Source: JBHELG01 sp046263195
GTDB taxonomy: Bacteria > Actinomycetota > Nitriliruptoria > Nitriliruptorales > JAHWKO01
NCBI GenBank assembly: GCA_046263195.1
Contig: JBHELG010000039.1
Location: 1 to 64,000, forward strand
Length of the DNA stretch: 64,000 nucleotides
Direction of reading: 5' to 3'
How positions within the stretch are numbered: the stretch's first letter is position 1; each line of letters starts with the position of its first letter. Below, piece by piece: positions 25,084 to 33,966 of the stretch. Position numbers and translations under genes: made by a program. The notes under the pieces were generated by a model. That model did no database searches. It was not told where the DNA came from and was given only the letters and a program-made list of their open reading frames with translations.

Positions 25084-25826
25084 GCGGTTCCCCCTGGTGG
25101 CGCATCGATTGCCGGTTGCGATGGAGCCGGACCCACCTCTGCTCTGATGCGCTCGAGCTCCGCGTCCACGCTGTCCGTGGCCGACAGCCGGTCGAGCTGC
25201 GCCTGGATGTCGTCGCCGGGCTGCGCGGTGACGTCCTCGAGGGCCCCTGAGGCCAGCAGCTCGTCCACCGCTCCTGCCCGTGCCTGGAGTTGGGCGGTCT
25301 TGTCCTCGGCACGTTCGATTGCCAGGCCCACATCCCCCATCTCCTCGGAGATGCCGGCCACCGCCTCTCCGATCTTGCTCTGCGCCTCGGCTGCGGTGTA
25401 GGTGGCCTTGATCGTCTCCTTGCGCGTCCGGAAGGCCTCCACCTTCGCCTGAAGCCGTTGGGAAGCCGTGGTGAGCTTCGCCTCCTCCTGAGCCAGCTGC
25501 TCGTGCTGTACCCGGAGGCTTTCCAGCTGGGTGGCGAGGCCCGCCCGACGGCTCAGCGCCTCGCGAGCCAGATCCTCCCGACCGGCGGCCACGGCCTGGC
25601 GCGCCTGCGTCTCGAGCTTGGCCGCCGCCGACTGCAGCTGGGTGGCCTGGAGCTCGATCCGCTTGCGGGAGGTGGCCACGTCCGCCAGCCCTCGGCGAAC
25701 CTTCTGCAGCAGCTCGAGCTGACGCTGATAGCTGTAATCAAGCGTCTCACGCGGGTCCTCGGCCCGGTCGAGCAGCCTGCTCGCCTTGGCTTTGAAGACG
25801 TCCGACATCCGTTGCATCAGTCCCAT
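25080..25826 (-). CDS. pspA: Phage shock protein A (PspA/Vipp1/IM30 family)
   Basis: 248-residue, almost wholly helical ESCRT-III-like membrane-stress protein. It starts MGLMQRMSDVFKAKASRLLDRAEDP, with the amphipathic first helix and the DP motif, followed by long coiled coils (QLELLQKVRRGLADVATSRK, LESLRVQHEQLAQEE). ATG 25826 is preferred because AAAGGAG lies five bases upstream; an ATG 24 bases earlier is less well placed. First gene of pspA-pspAA-htpX-pspAB, 23 bases after pheT. Confidence 0.95.
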   Translation of the reverse strand: MGLMQRMSDVFKAKASRLLDRAEDPRETLDYSYQRQLELLQKVRRGLADVATSRKRIELQATQLQSAAAKLETQARQAVAAGREDLAREALSRRAGLATQLESLRVQHEQLAQEEAKLTTASQRLQAKVEAFRTRKETIKATYTAAEAQSKIGEAVAGISEEMGDVGLAIERAEDKTAQLQARAGAVDELLASGALEDVTAQPGDDIQAQLDRLSATDSVDAELERIRAEVGPAPSQPAIDAPPGGTA

Positions 25827-25849
25827 GCTGGCTCCTTTCCTCGAGAGCA

Positions 25850-28312
25850 CTAGCCTCGCAGGCTTCCGCCGATCTCCCCGACGGCCTCAGCCACGGCCTG
25901 GATCACCGCTTCAGCGTCGGCATCGGTCAGCTGACGGTCGAGCGCCTGCAACCGCAGATGGAAAGCCAGGCTACGTTTCCCAGTCCCCACCTGTGGTCCG
26001 CGGTATTCGTCGAACCACCACAATCCGTCGAGCCGCTCACCTGCTCCTGTCCGGACGGCCTCCTCGACCATCGCGAACGGCACGTCCTCGTCGGCCACGA
26101 CCGCAACGTCGACGCCAACCGCCGGGTGGCGGGCCAGAAGCGGTGCCTGGGGGGCCGGCAGCGCACGGCGGGCCAGGTGCTGCCAGAGCGGCTCGAGCAG
26201 CAACTCGGCGACGACGGTCGACTCGGGAAGGTTACGCGCGGACGCTTCGGCCGGGTGGAGTTGGCCGACGATACCCACTTCCGACCCCTGCCAGTACAGC
26301 GCCGCCGTTCGACCGGGGTGAAGAGCGGGATGATCGGCCCGCACCCGTGCCAGGCCGCTTGTCTCGCCGGGGGTCAGCCGGGCAACTACCTCGTCGAGGG
26401 CAGCAAGCAGATCGAAGATGCTCCACTTCGCGTCGCGATCGAGCCACCCATGCCCGTGCTGGGCGCCGCAGGCGAGCAGGCCAAGGGCGAGCGGCTGGGT
26501 CGGCAAGGTCTCCCCATTCGGACCCGTCCAGCGCCAGTTACCCGTCCGTCCGACGACCTCGTCCAAGGGGCCGCCGGGGACCCGGAAGATGCGACCGAGC
26601 TCGAAGACCGCCAGCCCCGACCGGCCTTGACCCACGTTGTGACGGGCCACTCCGAGCAGGCCCTCGACCAGGCCGGGCCGCATGCTCGCGACGTCCTTCG
26701 CCACCGGGTTCTGCAGCCTCACCCGGTGGGTGTCTCGAGGGGCGAGGAGACAGAGAGCGTTCAAAGCGACGAAGGGAAGGGTCTGAGACTCGTGAAAGCC
26801 GGCGGCGAGCACGGCTCTGCGAACATCGCGCTCGGCGCGCTGCCTGCTGTTGAGTCCTCCCTCGAGGGGGATCGACGGCAGGTTGGCGGGGATCTTCTCG
26901 TAGCCGTAGAGGCGAGCGATTTCCTCGGCCAGATCCGCCCCGCGTTGCAGGTCTGCACGCCAGGTCGGCGGAGTGGCTTCGAGCAGTCCGGCAGCCAGTG
27001 ACTTGACCTCCACCCCCGCACGTTGCAGCAGCGCGACCTGATCCTCGTCATCCAGCTCGGGCAGACCCAGGAAGCGGGCGGTGCGGGAGGTATCGAGGCG
27101 GATCGGGCGTGGACCCGGCTCTCCCGGCCCGTCGACGCGGACGCCGAGATCGGACCCGGTAGCGAGGTCAAGGAGCAGGTCGACCGCCCTCGCGGCCGCC
27201 CGCCACGTGCCAGCAGCGTCAACTCGTCGTTCGAAGCGCAGACTGGACTCCGAGACGAGCCCGAGACGACGCGAGGTCTTCCGCACCGCACCAGGCTCGA
27301 ACGCTGCAGCCTCGAGCAGGATCCGCGTCGTCGCTTCCCCGACCTCGGTGTCGCCGCCCCCCATGACGCCAGCGAGAGCCACGGCACGATCCTGATCGGC
27401 GATGACGAGATCCTCGGGCTGAAGCACGCGGACACGGCCGTCGAGTGTCAGGAGGTTCTCCCCCGGCCGGCCCCAGCGCACCCGGATCCCGGGGCCGTAC
27501 AGGGTGTCGAGGTCGAAGGCATGCAGCGGTTGACCGAGTTCGAGCATGACGTAGTTGGTCACGTCGACGAGGTTGAACAGCGATCGGACACCACACACTT
27601 CGAGCCGCCGGCGCAGCCACCAGGGCGACGTCGCCTGCTTCAGGTCCCCGACCACCCAGCCCACGTAGGTACTGCACCCTTCCACCGCTTCCACGTGGAC
27701 GGGGACCGGCCCATCGCCGGGAGTCCGCCCGGCCCCACGGCTGCTCGGCTCGTGGACCTCGATTCCGAGGATGGCGGCGAGGTCCCGGGCGATTCCGAAC
27801 ACCGAGTGGAGATCACCTCGGTCGGCCGGTACCGCAACGTCGACGACCGGCTCCCCGAGTGGAAGGACCTCGTGGATATCGCTGCCCGGCTCGGGTCCAT
27901 CGTGCAACACCATGATGCCGCTGTGATCGTCCGCAACCTCGAGCTCGCGAGCGGAGCAGAGCATGCCGTCGCTCATCACTCCCCGTACCTCGCGCCGCTC
28001 GATGCGGCTGCCTCCGGGCAGGCTTGCGCCCGGCAAGGCGAGCGGGACGAGGTCGCCAGCCGCGAAGTTCCGCACACCGGCGCAGACGGTTCGCTCGTGC
28101 TCACCGTCGTCCACGTTCGCGACGACGAGCCTGTCGGCGTGAGGATGTTCGGAGACCTCCAGCACCCGTGCCACCCGTAGGCCCTCAACACCGGCACCCG
28201 GCGTCCGCACATCATCCACCTCGAGCCCGTTGCGTCCCATCACCTCGAGGAGTTCGTCGAGCGGCAGGTCGAGGTCGACGAACTCTGCCAGCCACGACAG
28301 CGGAACCTTCAC
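25850..28312 (-). CDS. pheT: Phenylalanyl-tRNA synthetase beta subunit
   Basis: Forms an alpha2-beta2 enzyme with PheS that charges tRNA-Phe. The 820-residue product starts VKVPLSWLAEFVDLDLP, has a tRNA-binding (EMAP-like) domain with VANVDDGEHERTVCAG, B3/B4 editing domain, B5 domain and the C-terminal ferredoxin-like anticodon-binding domain (RHPAVGVDVAVVADEDVPF ... RLQALDRQLTDAD). The GTG at 28312 matches the family start and has AAAGGG upstream; the frame is open another 78 bases without support. It lies 102 bases after pheS. Confidence 0.95.
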   Translation of the reverse strand: MKVPLSWLAEFVDLDLPLDELLEVMGRNGLEVDDVRTPGAGVEGLRVARVLEVSEHPHADRLVVANVDDGEHERTVCAGVRNFAAGDLVPLALPGASLPGGSRIERREVRGVMSDGMLCSARELEVADDHSGIMVLHDGPEPGSDIHEVLPLGEPVVDVAVPADRGDLHSVFGIARDLAAILGIEVHEPSSRGAGRTPGDGPVPVHVEAVEGCSTYVGWVVGDLKQATSPWWLRRRLEVCGVRSLFNLVDVTNYVMLELGQPLHAFDLDTLYGPGIRVRWGRPGENLLTLDGRVRVLQPEDLVIADQDRAVALAGVMGGGDTEVGEATTRILLEAAAFEPGAVRKTSRRLGLVSESSLRFERRVDAAGTWRAAARAVDLLLDLATGSDLGVRVDGPGEPGPRPIRLDTSRTARFLGLPELDDEDQVALLQRAGVEVKSLAAGLLEATPPTWRADLQRGADLAEEIARLYGYEKIPANLPSIPLEGGLNSRQRAERDVRRAVLAAGFHESQTLPFVALNALCLLAPRDTHRVRLQNPVAKDVASMRPGLVEGLLGVARHNVGQGRSGLAVFELGRIFRVPGGPLDEVVGRTGNWRWTGPNGETLPTQPLALGLLACGAQHGHGWLDRDAKWSIFDLLAALDEVVARLTPGETSGLARVRADHPALHPGRTAALYWQGSEVGIVGQLHPAEASARNLPESTVVAELLLEPLWQHLARRALPAPQAPLLARHPAVGVDVAVVADEDVPFAMVEEAVRTGAGERLDGLWWFDEYRGPQVGTGKRSLAFHLRLQALDRQLTDADAEAVIQAVAEAVGEIGGSLRG

Positions 28313-28414
28313 GGACACCGCCCTTTCACTGCTACTCCCAACCCGCCCGGTGAGCTCCGGTGACCAGAGCCGCCCCGCCCCGCCGTTCACGACGACCGCT
28401 CAGGCCCCGGACTC

Positions 28415-29461
28415 TCAGAAGGCTTCGAGAAAGCGGACATCGTTCTCGTAGAACTCGCGGATGTCGCGGACGCCGTGGCGGAGCATGGCAACCCTTTCGA
28501 TCCCGACGCCGAATGCGAACCCGGACACTTCCTCGGGGTCGAGCCCACAGGCGACCAGCACGTTCGGATCGACCATGCCCGCTCCGAGGATCTCGATCCA
28601 GCCGGTTCCCGAGCAGACCCGGCAGGCTGACTCGTCACCCGTACAGAACGGGCACGAGACGTCAACCTCGGCCGAGGGCTCGGTGAAGGGAAAGAACGAG
28701 GGCCGCAGGCGCACCTCCCGCTCTGGACCGAAAAAGGCACGAGCGAAGGCCTGGAGCGTACCCCGCAGGTCCGCCATCGTGAGACCGGCGGCAACCGCGA
28801 GACCCTCCACCTGTTGGAACACCGGTGAATGGGTCGCGTCGGGCGCGTCGTTGCGGTAGACGCGGCCCGGGACGACGACCGCGACGGGAAGTGGCTGGCT
28901 GAGCAGGACACGCACCTGCACGGGTGAGGTGTGCGTGCGGAGCAGCACCCCCTCGTCGTAGTCGACGTAGATGGTGTCCATCTCCTGCCGGGCCGGGTGC
29001 TCGAGGGGGATGTTGAGCAGATCGAAGTTGTAGATGGCCGATTCGACCTCGGGACCTTCGGCCACTCGGTAGCCGAGTCCGATGAACGCGTCCACGATGT
29101 CGTGCTCGACCTGCGTGAGCAGGTGGGGGCGGCCTGGGCGCAGGTGGCGCGGCGGGAGGGTGACGTCGACCCGCTCGGCTTCGAGGCGACGACTGAGCTC
29201 GGCGTCGGCGAGTTCGGTGCGACGGGCCTCGTAGCGTGCTTCGAACGCTTCCTTCAGGGCGTTGATGCGGGCGCCTAGTTCGCGCCGGCTCGTGGGGTCG
29301 AGCCCGCCGAGCTGGCGCTGGAGAGCAGCCACAGGGCTCTTGCGCCCCGCGAAGGCGACCCTGACGCGTTCGAGCTCCTCGAGGTCCGCCGCCTGCTCCA
29401 GACCCTGGAGTGCTTCGATGGCGAGCGCGTCGACGTCCGACGGGCTGGGAAGAACCGCCAC
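28415..29461 (-). CDS. pheS: Phenylalanyl-tRNA synthetase alpha subunit
   Basis: Catalytic subunit, 348 residues: N-terminal coiled coil, class II motif 2 (LPVAVVVPGRVYRNDAPDATH), FQQVEGLAV, FFPFTEPSAEVDV, the four-Cys CPFCTGDESACRVCSGTG patch seen in many PheS, and motif 3 AFGVGIERVAMLRHG. Upstream neighbour is an rRNA methyltransferase gene. Confidence 0.97.
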   Translation of the reverse strand: MAVLPSPSDVDALAIEALQGLEQAADLEELERVRVAFAGRKSPVAALQRQLGGLDPTSRRELGARINALKEAFEARYEARRTELADAELSRRLEAERVDVTLPPRHLRPGRPHLLTQVEHDIVDAFIGLGYRVAEGPEVESAIYNFDLLNIPLEHPARQEMDTIYVDYDEGVLLRTHTSPVQVRVLLSQPLPVAVVVPGRVYRNDAPDATHSPVFQQVEGLAVAAGLTMADLRGTLQAFARAFFGPEREVRLRPSFFPFTEPSAEVDVSCPFCTGDESACRVCSGTGWIEILGAGMVDPNVLVACGLDPEEVSGFAFGVGIERVAMLRHGVRDIREFYENDVRFLEAF

Positions 29462-29468
29462 CTCGTGC

Positions 29469-30362
29469 CTATCTGACCGGATAACGGAGGGTACCGGCTG
29501 GTCCAGGAGAGGTTGGGGGTGGGCCTGTTCGCGCGGCTCGCGCAGCGGCGTAGGCGGCGACGGCCACGGCGGCGCCCAAGTTCAAGGACTCGATGGGACC
29601 GTAACGGGGGATCGAGACCGCCTCGACCGTGCCGACGACCGACTGTGGTAGGCCGTGGGCCTCGTTGCCGAACAGCAACGCGACCGGAGGTTGGAGGATC
29701 CCCGAGACTTCGATACTGCCGGTGGCAGAGGGGTCGAGCGCCAGGAACCGCTGACCGACTGAGCGGCAGGCGGCAAGCAGCTGGTCCACCTCGACGTCGA
29801 CGACGAGAGGCAGGCGGGCAACGCTACCCGCGGAGGAACGAACCGCCTTCGGATTCCAGGGGTCGACCGAACCGGAGGTGAGTACGACGCCTGAGGCTCC
29901 CGCCGCAGTCGCAGTCCGGATTGCGCTGCCGACATTGCCGGGATCGGCGGCCCCGCACAGGACGATGAGGAAACCGCCCCCGACAACATCGGCGAGCTGA
30001 CCTCGTCGTTGGCGGGCTACGGCGACGACCCCTTGGGGACTGACGCTGTCGGCCAGTCGGCGCAGGACTGGCGCCTCGACGAGCGTCAGGCGGGCAGCGG
30101 CCCGCTCGACGGCGTCCGTCAGATCAGCGGCGAAATGAGGCAGCGCGAAGACTTCTTCGACGTCGCCGGTGGACAGAAGCTCGGAGACGAAGCGAGGCCC
30201 CTCGACGAGGTAGCGGCCTTCGGCGTCACGGGCACGGCGGCTCGCCAAGGATGCGGCGGCCTTTACCCGTGGGTTTCGCGGTGAACGAACGACTGGTTGG
30301 TCCAGCAGCTCAGGTCCGCTCTGCGCCACCGCTGGCGTCCGGACCGGTCGTGACCGTGGCAT
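29469..30362 (-). CDS. TrmH/SpoU-family rRNA 2'-O-methyltransferase
   Basis: About 297 residues with the SPOUT knot: GAADPGNVGSAIRTATAAGA (motif 1), LFGNEAHGLP (motif 2) and IPRYGPIESLNLGAAVAVAAY (motif 3 shown in its conserved part SLNLGAAVAV), preceded by an N-terminal substrate-binding domain (NPRVKAAASL, EGPRFVSELL). In actinobacteria this position after rplT is occupied by the TsnR/AviRb-like methylase. ATG 30362 is chosen because GAGG lies six bases upstream; it overlaps the end of rplT by 53 bases. Confidence 0.88.
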   Translation of the reverse strand: MPRSRPVRTPAVAQSGPELLDQPVVRSPRNPRVKAAASLASRRARDAEGRYLVEGPRFVSELLSTGDVEEVFALPHFAADLTDAVERAAARLTLVEAPVLRRLADSVSPQGVVAVARQRRGQLADVVGGGFLIVLCGAADPGNVGSAIRTATAAGASGVVLTSGSVDPWNPKAVRSSAGSVARLPLVVDVEVDQLLAACRSVGQRFLALDPSATGSIEVSGILQPPVALLFGNEAHGLPQSVVGTVEAVSIPRYGPIESLNLGAAVAVAAYAAARAARTGPPPTSPGPAGTLRYPVR

Positions 30363-30726
30363 CGTTCGCCTCACCGAGAGCACGCTTGGCCACCCCGACG
30401 AGCTGACCGAACGCGGCCGCGTCGCGCACGGCGAGATCGGCGAGCATCTTGCGGTCGACTTCCACCTCGGCGATCTTCAACCCGTGCATGAACCGGCCGT
30501 AACTCAGCCCCTCCTGACGGGTGGCGGCGTTGATGCGGGTGATCCAGAGCCTGCGCAGGTCCCCTTTGCGCTTGCGACGGTCGCGATAGGCGTACCGCTC
30601 CGCGTGCATGACCGCTTCCTTGGCAGCCTTGTAATGGCGGCTGCGAGCGCCCCGGAAGCCCTTCGCACGCTCGAGGATCTCCCGGTGCTTCTTCTTCGCG
30701 TGAACTCCGCGCTTCACGCGGGCCAT
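30310..30726 (-). CDS. rplT: 50S ribosomal protein L20
   Basis: 138 residues, MARVKRGVHAKKKHREILER, then AKGFRGARSRHYKAAKEAV and RRLWITRINAATR, diagnostic of bL20. A Gly/Ala-rich tail of about 20 residues goes beyond the usual end and overlaps the methylase gene. GAGAGGAG precedes the ATG. Middle of the infC-rpmI-rplT operon. Confidence 0.98.
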   Translation of the reverse strand: MARVKRGVHAKKKHREILERAKGFRGARSRHYKAAKEAVMHAERYAYRDRRKRKGDLRRLWITRINAATRQEGLSYGRFMHGLKIAEVEVDRKMLADLAVRDAAAFGQLVGVAKRALGEANDATVTTGPDASGGAERT

Positions 30727-30739
30727 TGATCGGCTCCTC

Positions 30740-30931
30740 TCACAGGTTCAGCAGCTTCCTGGCAAGCTTGGAGGCGGGCTTGCCGAGCTCGTCGAGTCCG
30801 GCCAGGCGACGCTTGCGTCGCGAGCTCTTCTTCTCGAGTAGATGTGAGCGGTTGCGCTGCTTCGACAAGACCTTGCCGGTCCGGGTGACTCTGAAGCGCT
30901 TCTTCGCGCCACTGTGCGTCTTCTGTTTCAT
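30740..30931 (-). CDS. rpmI: 50S ribosomal protein L35
   Basis: 63 residues, MKQKTHSGAKKRFRVTRTGK and KSSRRKRRLAG, the normal bL35 pattern and length. It lies 13 bases before rplT and 68 bases after infC. A small GCTCC-TGC-GGAGC palindrome (30985-30997), like those at 47.6 kb, sits in the infC-rpmI gap. Confidence 0.97.
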   Translation of the reverse strand: MKQKTHSGAKKRFRVTRTGKVLSKQRNRSHLLEKKSSRRKRRLAGLDELGKPASKLARKLLNL

Positions 30932-30999
30932 GCTCGCCTACCTGCCGCTTCTCGCGCCCTGGTCTTCGGCCACGGCTCCGGATGGCTCCTGCGGAGCAC

Positions 31000-31572
31000 T
31001 CAGGCCTCGGCGACTTCCCGGGCCGGAGCGCTCTCGGAGACTTCTCGGTCCCGCCTTGGGCGGTCCCTACGGGGGGACAGGACCATCACCATGTTGCGGC
31101 CGTCCACGGTGGGACTCGCCTCCACGGTGGCAAGCTCGTTGACGTCCTCTGCGAGGCGGTCCAACAGCCGCTTGCCGATCTCGGGGTGAGTCACCTCGCG
31201 TCCGCGGAACATGATCGTGGCACGAACCTTCGCTCCGTCACGCAGGAAGCGCTCCACATGCCCGGCTTTCGTCTGGTAGTCGTTCTCCGAGATCTTCGGC
31301 CGCATCTTGATCTCTTTGACGACGATCTGACTCTGCCGGCGACGGGCCTCTTTCTGCTTCTGCGCCTCCTGGTACTTGTGCTTGCCGTAGTCCATGACCC
31401 GGCACACCGACGGGTTGGCTTGCGAAGCCACCTCGACGAGGTCGAGGTCCCGCTCTCGCGCGTACCGCAGGGCCTCCGCCAGCGGCACGATGCCGATCTG
31501 CTCTCCGTCCTCTGCGATGAGACGGACCTCGCGCTCGTGGATCTGATCATTGATCCGCGGCTCGTCGTTGAT
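31000..31572 (-). CDS. infC: Translation initiation factor IF-3, with an AUC start codon
   Basis: 190 residues. The core (PSVCRVMDYGKHKYEQ-like, IKMRPKISENDYQTK, VRATIMFRGREVTHPE) is certain. The only standard start in frame, at 31488, would cut off the first 28 residues, including the conserved EPRINDQI region, which is read directly upstream: (AUC)-NDEPRINDQIHEREVRL. The AUC at 31572 has AGGAGG seven bases upstream. IF-3 genes characteristically use AUU or AUC, allowing IF-3 to repress its own translation. A 20-residue basic tail closes the protein. Confidence 0.95.
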   Translation of the reverse strand: MNDEPRINDQIHEREVRLIAEDGEQIGIVPLAEALRYARERDLDLVEVASQANPSVCRVMDYGKHKYQEAQKQKEARRRQSQIVVKEIKMRPKISENDYQTKAGHVERFLRDGAKVRATIMFRGREVTHPEIGKRLLDRLAEDVNELATVEASPTVDGRNMVMVLSPRRDRPRRDREVSESAPAREVAEA

Positions 31573-31599
31573 GCTGCGCCCTCCTGTGGCTGGTTGGTA

Positions 31600-31605
31600 A
31601 GAATA
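31600..31605 (-). promoter_or_regulatory. Possible -10 box of the infC operon
   Basis: TATTCT (TANNNT pattern) in a short AT-rich patch about 28 bases before the infC start. No good -35 box is visible. Weak candidate. Confidence 0.3.
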
Positions 31606-31704
31606 AGACGAGCCGCCGCGAGGCGAGCGGCGGCCTCCCCTTCGTTCCCGCGCTTCGAGGCTACCAGCAGGGCGAGGTGGCTGGCGAGTGACTCGACCTC
31701 AATC

Positions 31705-31940
31705 GTCCCACCGGCGGTCTTTTCAGGCCCCAGGCCGCGACTACGACCTCTCCCCCAGAACCTGGCGTCCCGCCTCCGTCGCCGTCTGGACAAGTCTTGT
31801 CGCGGTCTGTCAGGCCCAAGCCCGCGACTACGACCTCTCCCCCAGAATCATGCCTTCCGGCCTCCGTGGCCGTCTTGGACACGTCTTGCCACGGTTTTGC
31901 TGTGCGGGGACACGCTCCTGCTCCGAGACCGCCCTCCCAC
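31705..31940. repeat. Tandem array of composite palindromic repeats upstream of infC
   Basis: The 370-base gap before infC is mostly repeat. GCGACTACGACCTCTCCCCC (continuing CAGAA) occurs perfectly at 31737-31760 and 31824-31847, an 87-base period. Around these are degenerate arms GGCGGTCTTTT (31714), CGCGGTCTGTC (31801), GTCTTGG (31872) and GAGACCGCCC (31925), and the GTCCCGCCTCCGTCG flank known from 24.7 kb. I count two clear units and one degraded one. Confidence 0.8.
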
Positions 31941-31942
31941 CC

Positions 31943-32506
31943 TCAGCGTCCGGGAATCCAGAGGCGGGAGGAGGCCGAGGAGGGCCGTTCCGACCTCTGG
32001 GCGGCGTCCTGACCCGCCGGCCGCGTCGTCTGCTCCCCACCGGGAGACACTGCCTCGGGCGGCAGGTCACCGCTCTCCTGCGCGGGTAGCTTTCCTTCGG
32101 CACGCAGCTTCGCGAGCTCTGATTCGGCTTCGACCTGCCCGAGACGCAGCTGATTGAGCGCCTGCTGCATCTGCTGCTTGAGACGATCCTCCACGTGGGG
32201 ACCACCCATGTCCGCCACGGTGGCCGCGACGTCGATGAGTAGCCGCGCGTCACGGCGACCGAGCTTGACCTCGGCGGCACTGGCGAGCAGCGAGAACGCC
32301 TGGGCGATGATGTCACCAATACCCGCCTGGCGCAGTTGTGCGAGGTAGGCGCGGACCTCGTCCTCACTGGGCTGGCGGGACTGCCCGCTCCCGGGAGCAT
32401 CCCCCGGGGAGGCGGGGGTGTCCCCCGCCATGCCCGGCATCTGCCCGCCCGGCCCGGCCCCTCCGGGGCCAGGGGTGTCCCACTCCATACGCTGACTCTC
32501 ACTCAT
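31943..32506 (-). CDS. Hypothetical protein, DUF1844-like
   Basis: 187 residues. A Gly/Pro/Met-rich N-terminal 45 residues is followed by a helical core (AGIGDIIAQAFSLLASAAEVKL, ARLLIDVAATVADM, RLKQQMQQALNQLRLGQVEAE) and a disordered tail. The core resembles DUF1844, whose members commonly sit just upstream of infC in actinobacteria. Function unknown. It lies upstream of the infC operon, separated by the repeat array. Confidence 0.6.
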   Translation of the reverse strand: MSESQRMEWDTPGPGGAGPGGQMPGMAGDTPASPGDAPGSGQSRQPSEDEVRAYLAQLRQAGIGDIIAQAFSLLASAAEVKLGRRDARLLIDVAATVADMGGPHVEDRLKQQMQQALNQLRLGQVEAESELAKLRAEGKLPAQESGDLPPEAVSPGGEQTTRPAGQDAAQRSERPSSASSRLWIPGR

Positions 32507-32578
32507 GTCATTCTCCCGCGCGGTCCAGCGGCGGCGGATCGTGGACCGATCGTTCCTGCGACCCTCTCCGGCCAGTGG

Positions 32579-32890
32579 CTAGCCGCTGGCGGCAGGCTCC
32601 TCCTCGGCAGGAACGGCGGCGCCCACCTCCTCCTCGTGGGGCTCGTGGCCCCCTACGCCCTCTCGGATGTCGTGCGCGTACTCGTACTGAGCCTCACTCT
32701 CCCCGAAGGTCGAGAATCTGTAGGCATGAAAGGTCACGACGGCTCCGAGGATGAGGCCGATGGCAAGCCCGATCAGCACGCCCATCGACGAGCCGGTGAC
32801 ACCCGGGCCCTTTTCCGCTCCCAGTGCGGGCAGCGCTGTGAGCGCGAGAACGATGAAGGCGCTGAACAGCGCCGTGACGGCACGAGACAT
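32579..32890 (-). CDS. Small membrane protein of unknown function
   Basis: 103 residues from the ATG at 32890, which has GGAGG eight bases upstream. Two hydrophobic stretches (VTALFSAFIVLALTALPALG near 5-24, possibly a signal peptide, and MGVLIGLAIGLILGAVVTF near 37-55) are followed by an acidic, Glu-rich cytoplasmic-looking tail (HEPHEEEVGAAVPAEEEPA). No family recognised. Confidence 0.7.
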   Translation of the reverse strand: MSRAVTALFSAFIVLALTALPALGAEKGPGVTGSSMGVLIGLAIGLILGAVVTFHAYRFSTFGESEAQYEYAHDIREGVGGHEPHEEEVGAAVPAEEEPAASG

Positions 32891-33021
32891 CGACGACCTC
32901 CTCGAACTCTTTCCGCTGATCGTAGCGGGGCCCCGAGGCGAACCATGGGCGGGAGTACGCCCGGACGGGCTGACGGCTGAGAGACTTCGATTCCGCATCC
33001 GTGGCGACGTGAGGAAGCAGC

Positions 33022-33897
33022 TCAGGGGACGATCTTCGTGATGGGAATCTCGAGTATGCCCGTGGCCCCCCGGGACTTCAGTTCGGGGATGAGACGGTTC
33101 ACGCCAGGCTTGTCGACGACCGTCTCGACCGCGTAGCCGTCCTCATCAGCAAGCTGGTTGATGGTCGGCGCCTTCAGGCTGGGCAGGACGGCAAGCACCT
33201 GCGGCAGGTTCTCCGCGGTGACGTTGAGCTTGAGCAGTACCCGGCCGCGAGCATCGATCGCTCCCAGTAGGAGGGTGCGGATGTCCCGCATCGCCTCCCG
33301 CTTGTCGCGATCCTGATAGGAGTCGAGGTTGGCGATGAGCTCGGTGCGGGAGACGAGCAGTTCCCCGATGATCTTCAAGCCGCTCTTGCGCAGGGTCGAA
33401 CCGGTTTCGGTGACATCCACACAGGCGTCGACGATGCTGCCCACCTTCGCCTCGGTGGCACCGTAAGAGAGGAAGATCTTGGCCTTCTTGCCCCGCTCCT
33501 CGAAGAAGCGACGCGTCAGCTCGGGGAGTTCGGTGGAGATCTTCACGCCATCTGGCAGGTCGTCGACCGACGTCCACTCGGCGCTGTGGGGCACGGCAAG
33601 CACGACCCGGATCGGGTTCGCGGTCGCCTTCGAGTACGCCAGCTCGGCGAGCGTCTCGACGCGAGCAGAGGTCTCCTCGATCCAGTCACGGCCCGTCACG
33701 CCGATGTCGAAGAAACCTTCTTCGACGTAACGGGGGATCTCCTGGGGCCGAAGGATCGCGACCTCGTCGACGCGTGGATCGTCTATGCGTCCGAAGTAGT
33801 CGCGGTCGCTCGGGCGGTGGACTTTCAAGTCCGCGTCCTCGAACAGCTTGAGGGTCGCGACCTCGAGCGACCCCTTCGGGATGACGAGCTTCAGCAC
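33022..33897 (-). CDS. hisG: ATP phosphoribosyltransferase, long form
   Basis: First step of histidine synthesis. With the GTG at 33897 the product has 291 residues and starts MLKLVIPKGSLE, as relatives do; a GGGAG lies eight bases before. Seen are GVTGRDWI, VDACVDVTETGSTLR (PRPP site) and a C-terminal ACT-like histidine-binding domain (LKLNVTAENLPQVLAVLPSL), so it is the self-regulated long form that needs no HisZ. An upstream GTG at 33912 is possible. No other his gene is in the window. Confidence 0.93.
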   Translation of the reverse strand: MLKLVIPKGSLEVATLKLFEDADLKVHRPSDRDYFGRIDDPRVDEVAILRPQEIPRYVEEGFFDIGVTGRDWIEETSARVETLAELAYSKATANPIRVVLAVPHSAEWTSVDDLPDGVKISTELPELTRRFFEERGKKAKIFLSYGATEAKVGSIVDACVDVTETGSTLRKSGLKIIGELLVSRTELIANLDSYQDRDKREAMRDIRTLLLGAIDARGRVLLKLNVTAENLPQVLAVLPSLKAPTINQLADEDGYAVETVVDKPGVNRLIPELKSRGATGILEIPITKIVP

Positions 33898-33966
33898 ATC
33901 AGTCACTCCCACCCGCCCGCGCCCCCGGCGCGGCCCGCAATCACCTCCGCCCGCGCCTGACGTGTC

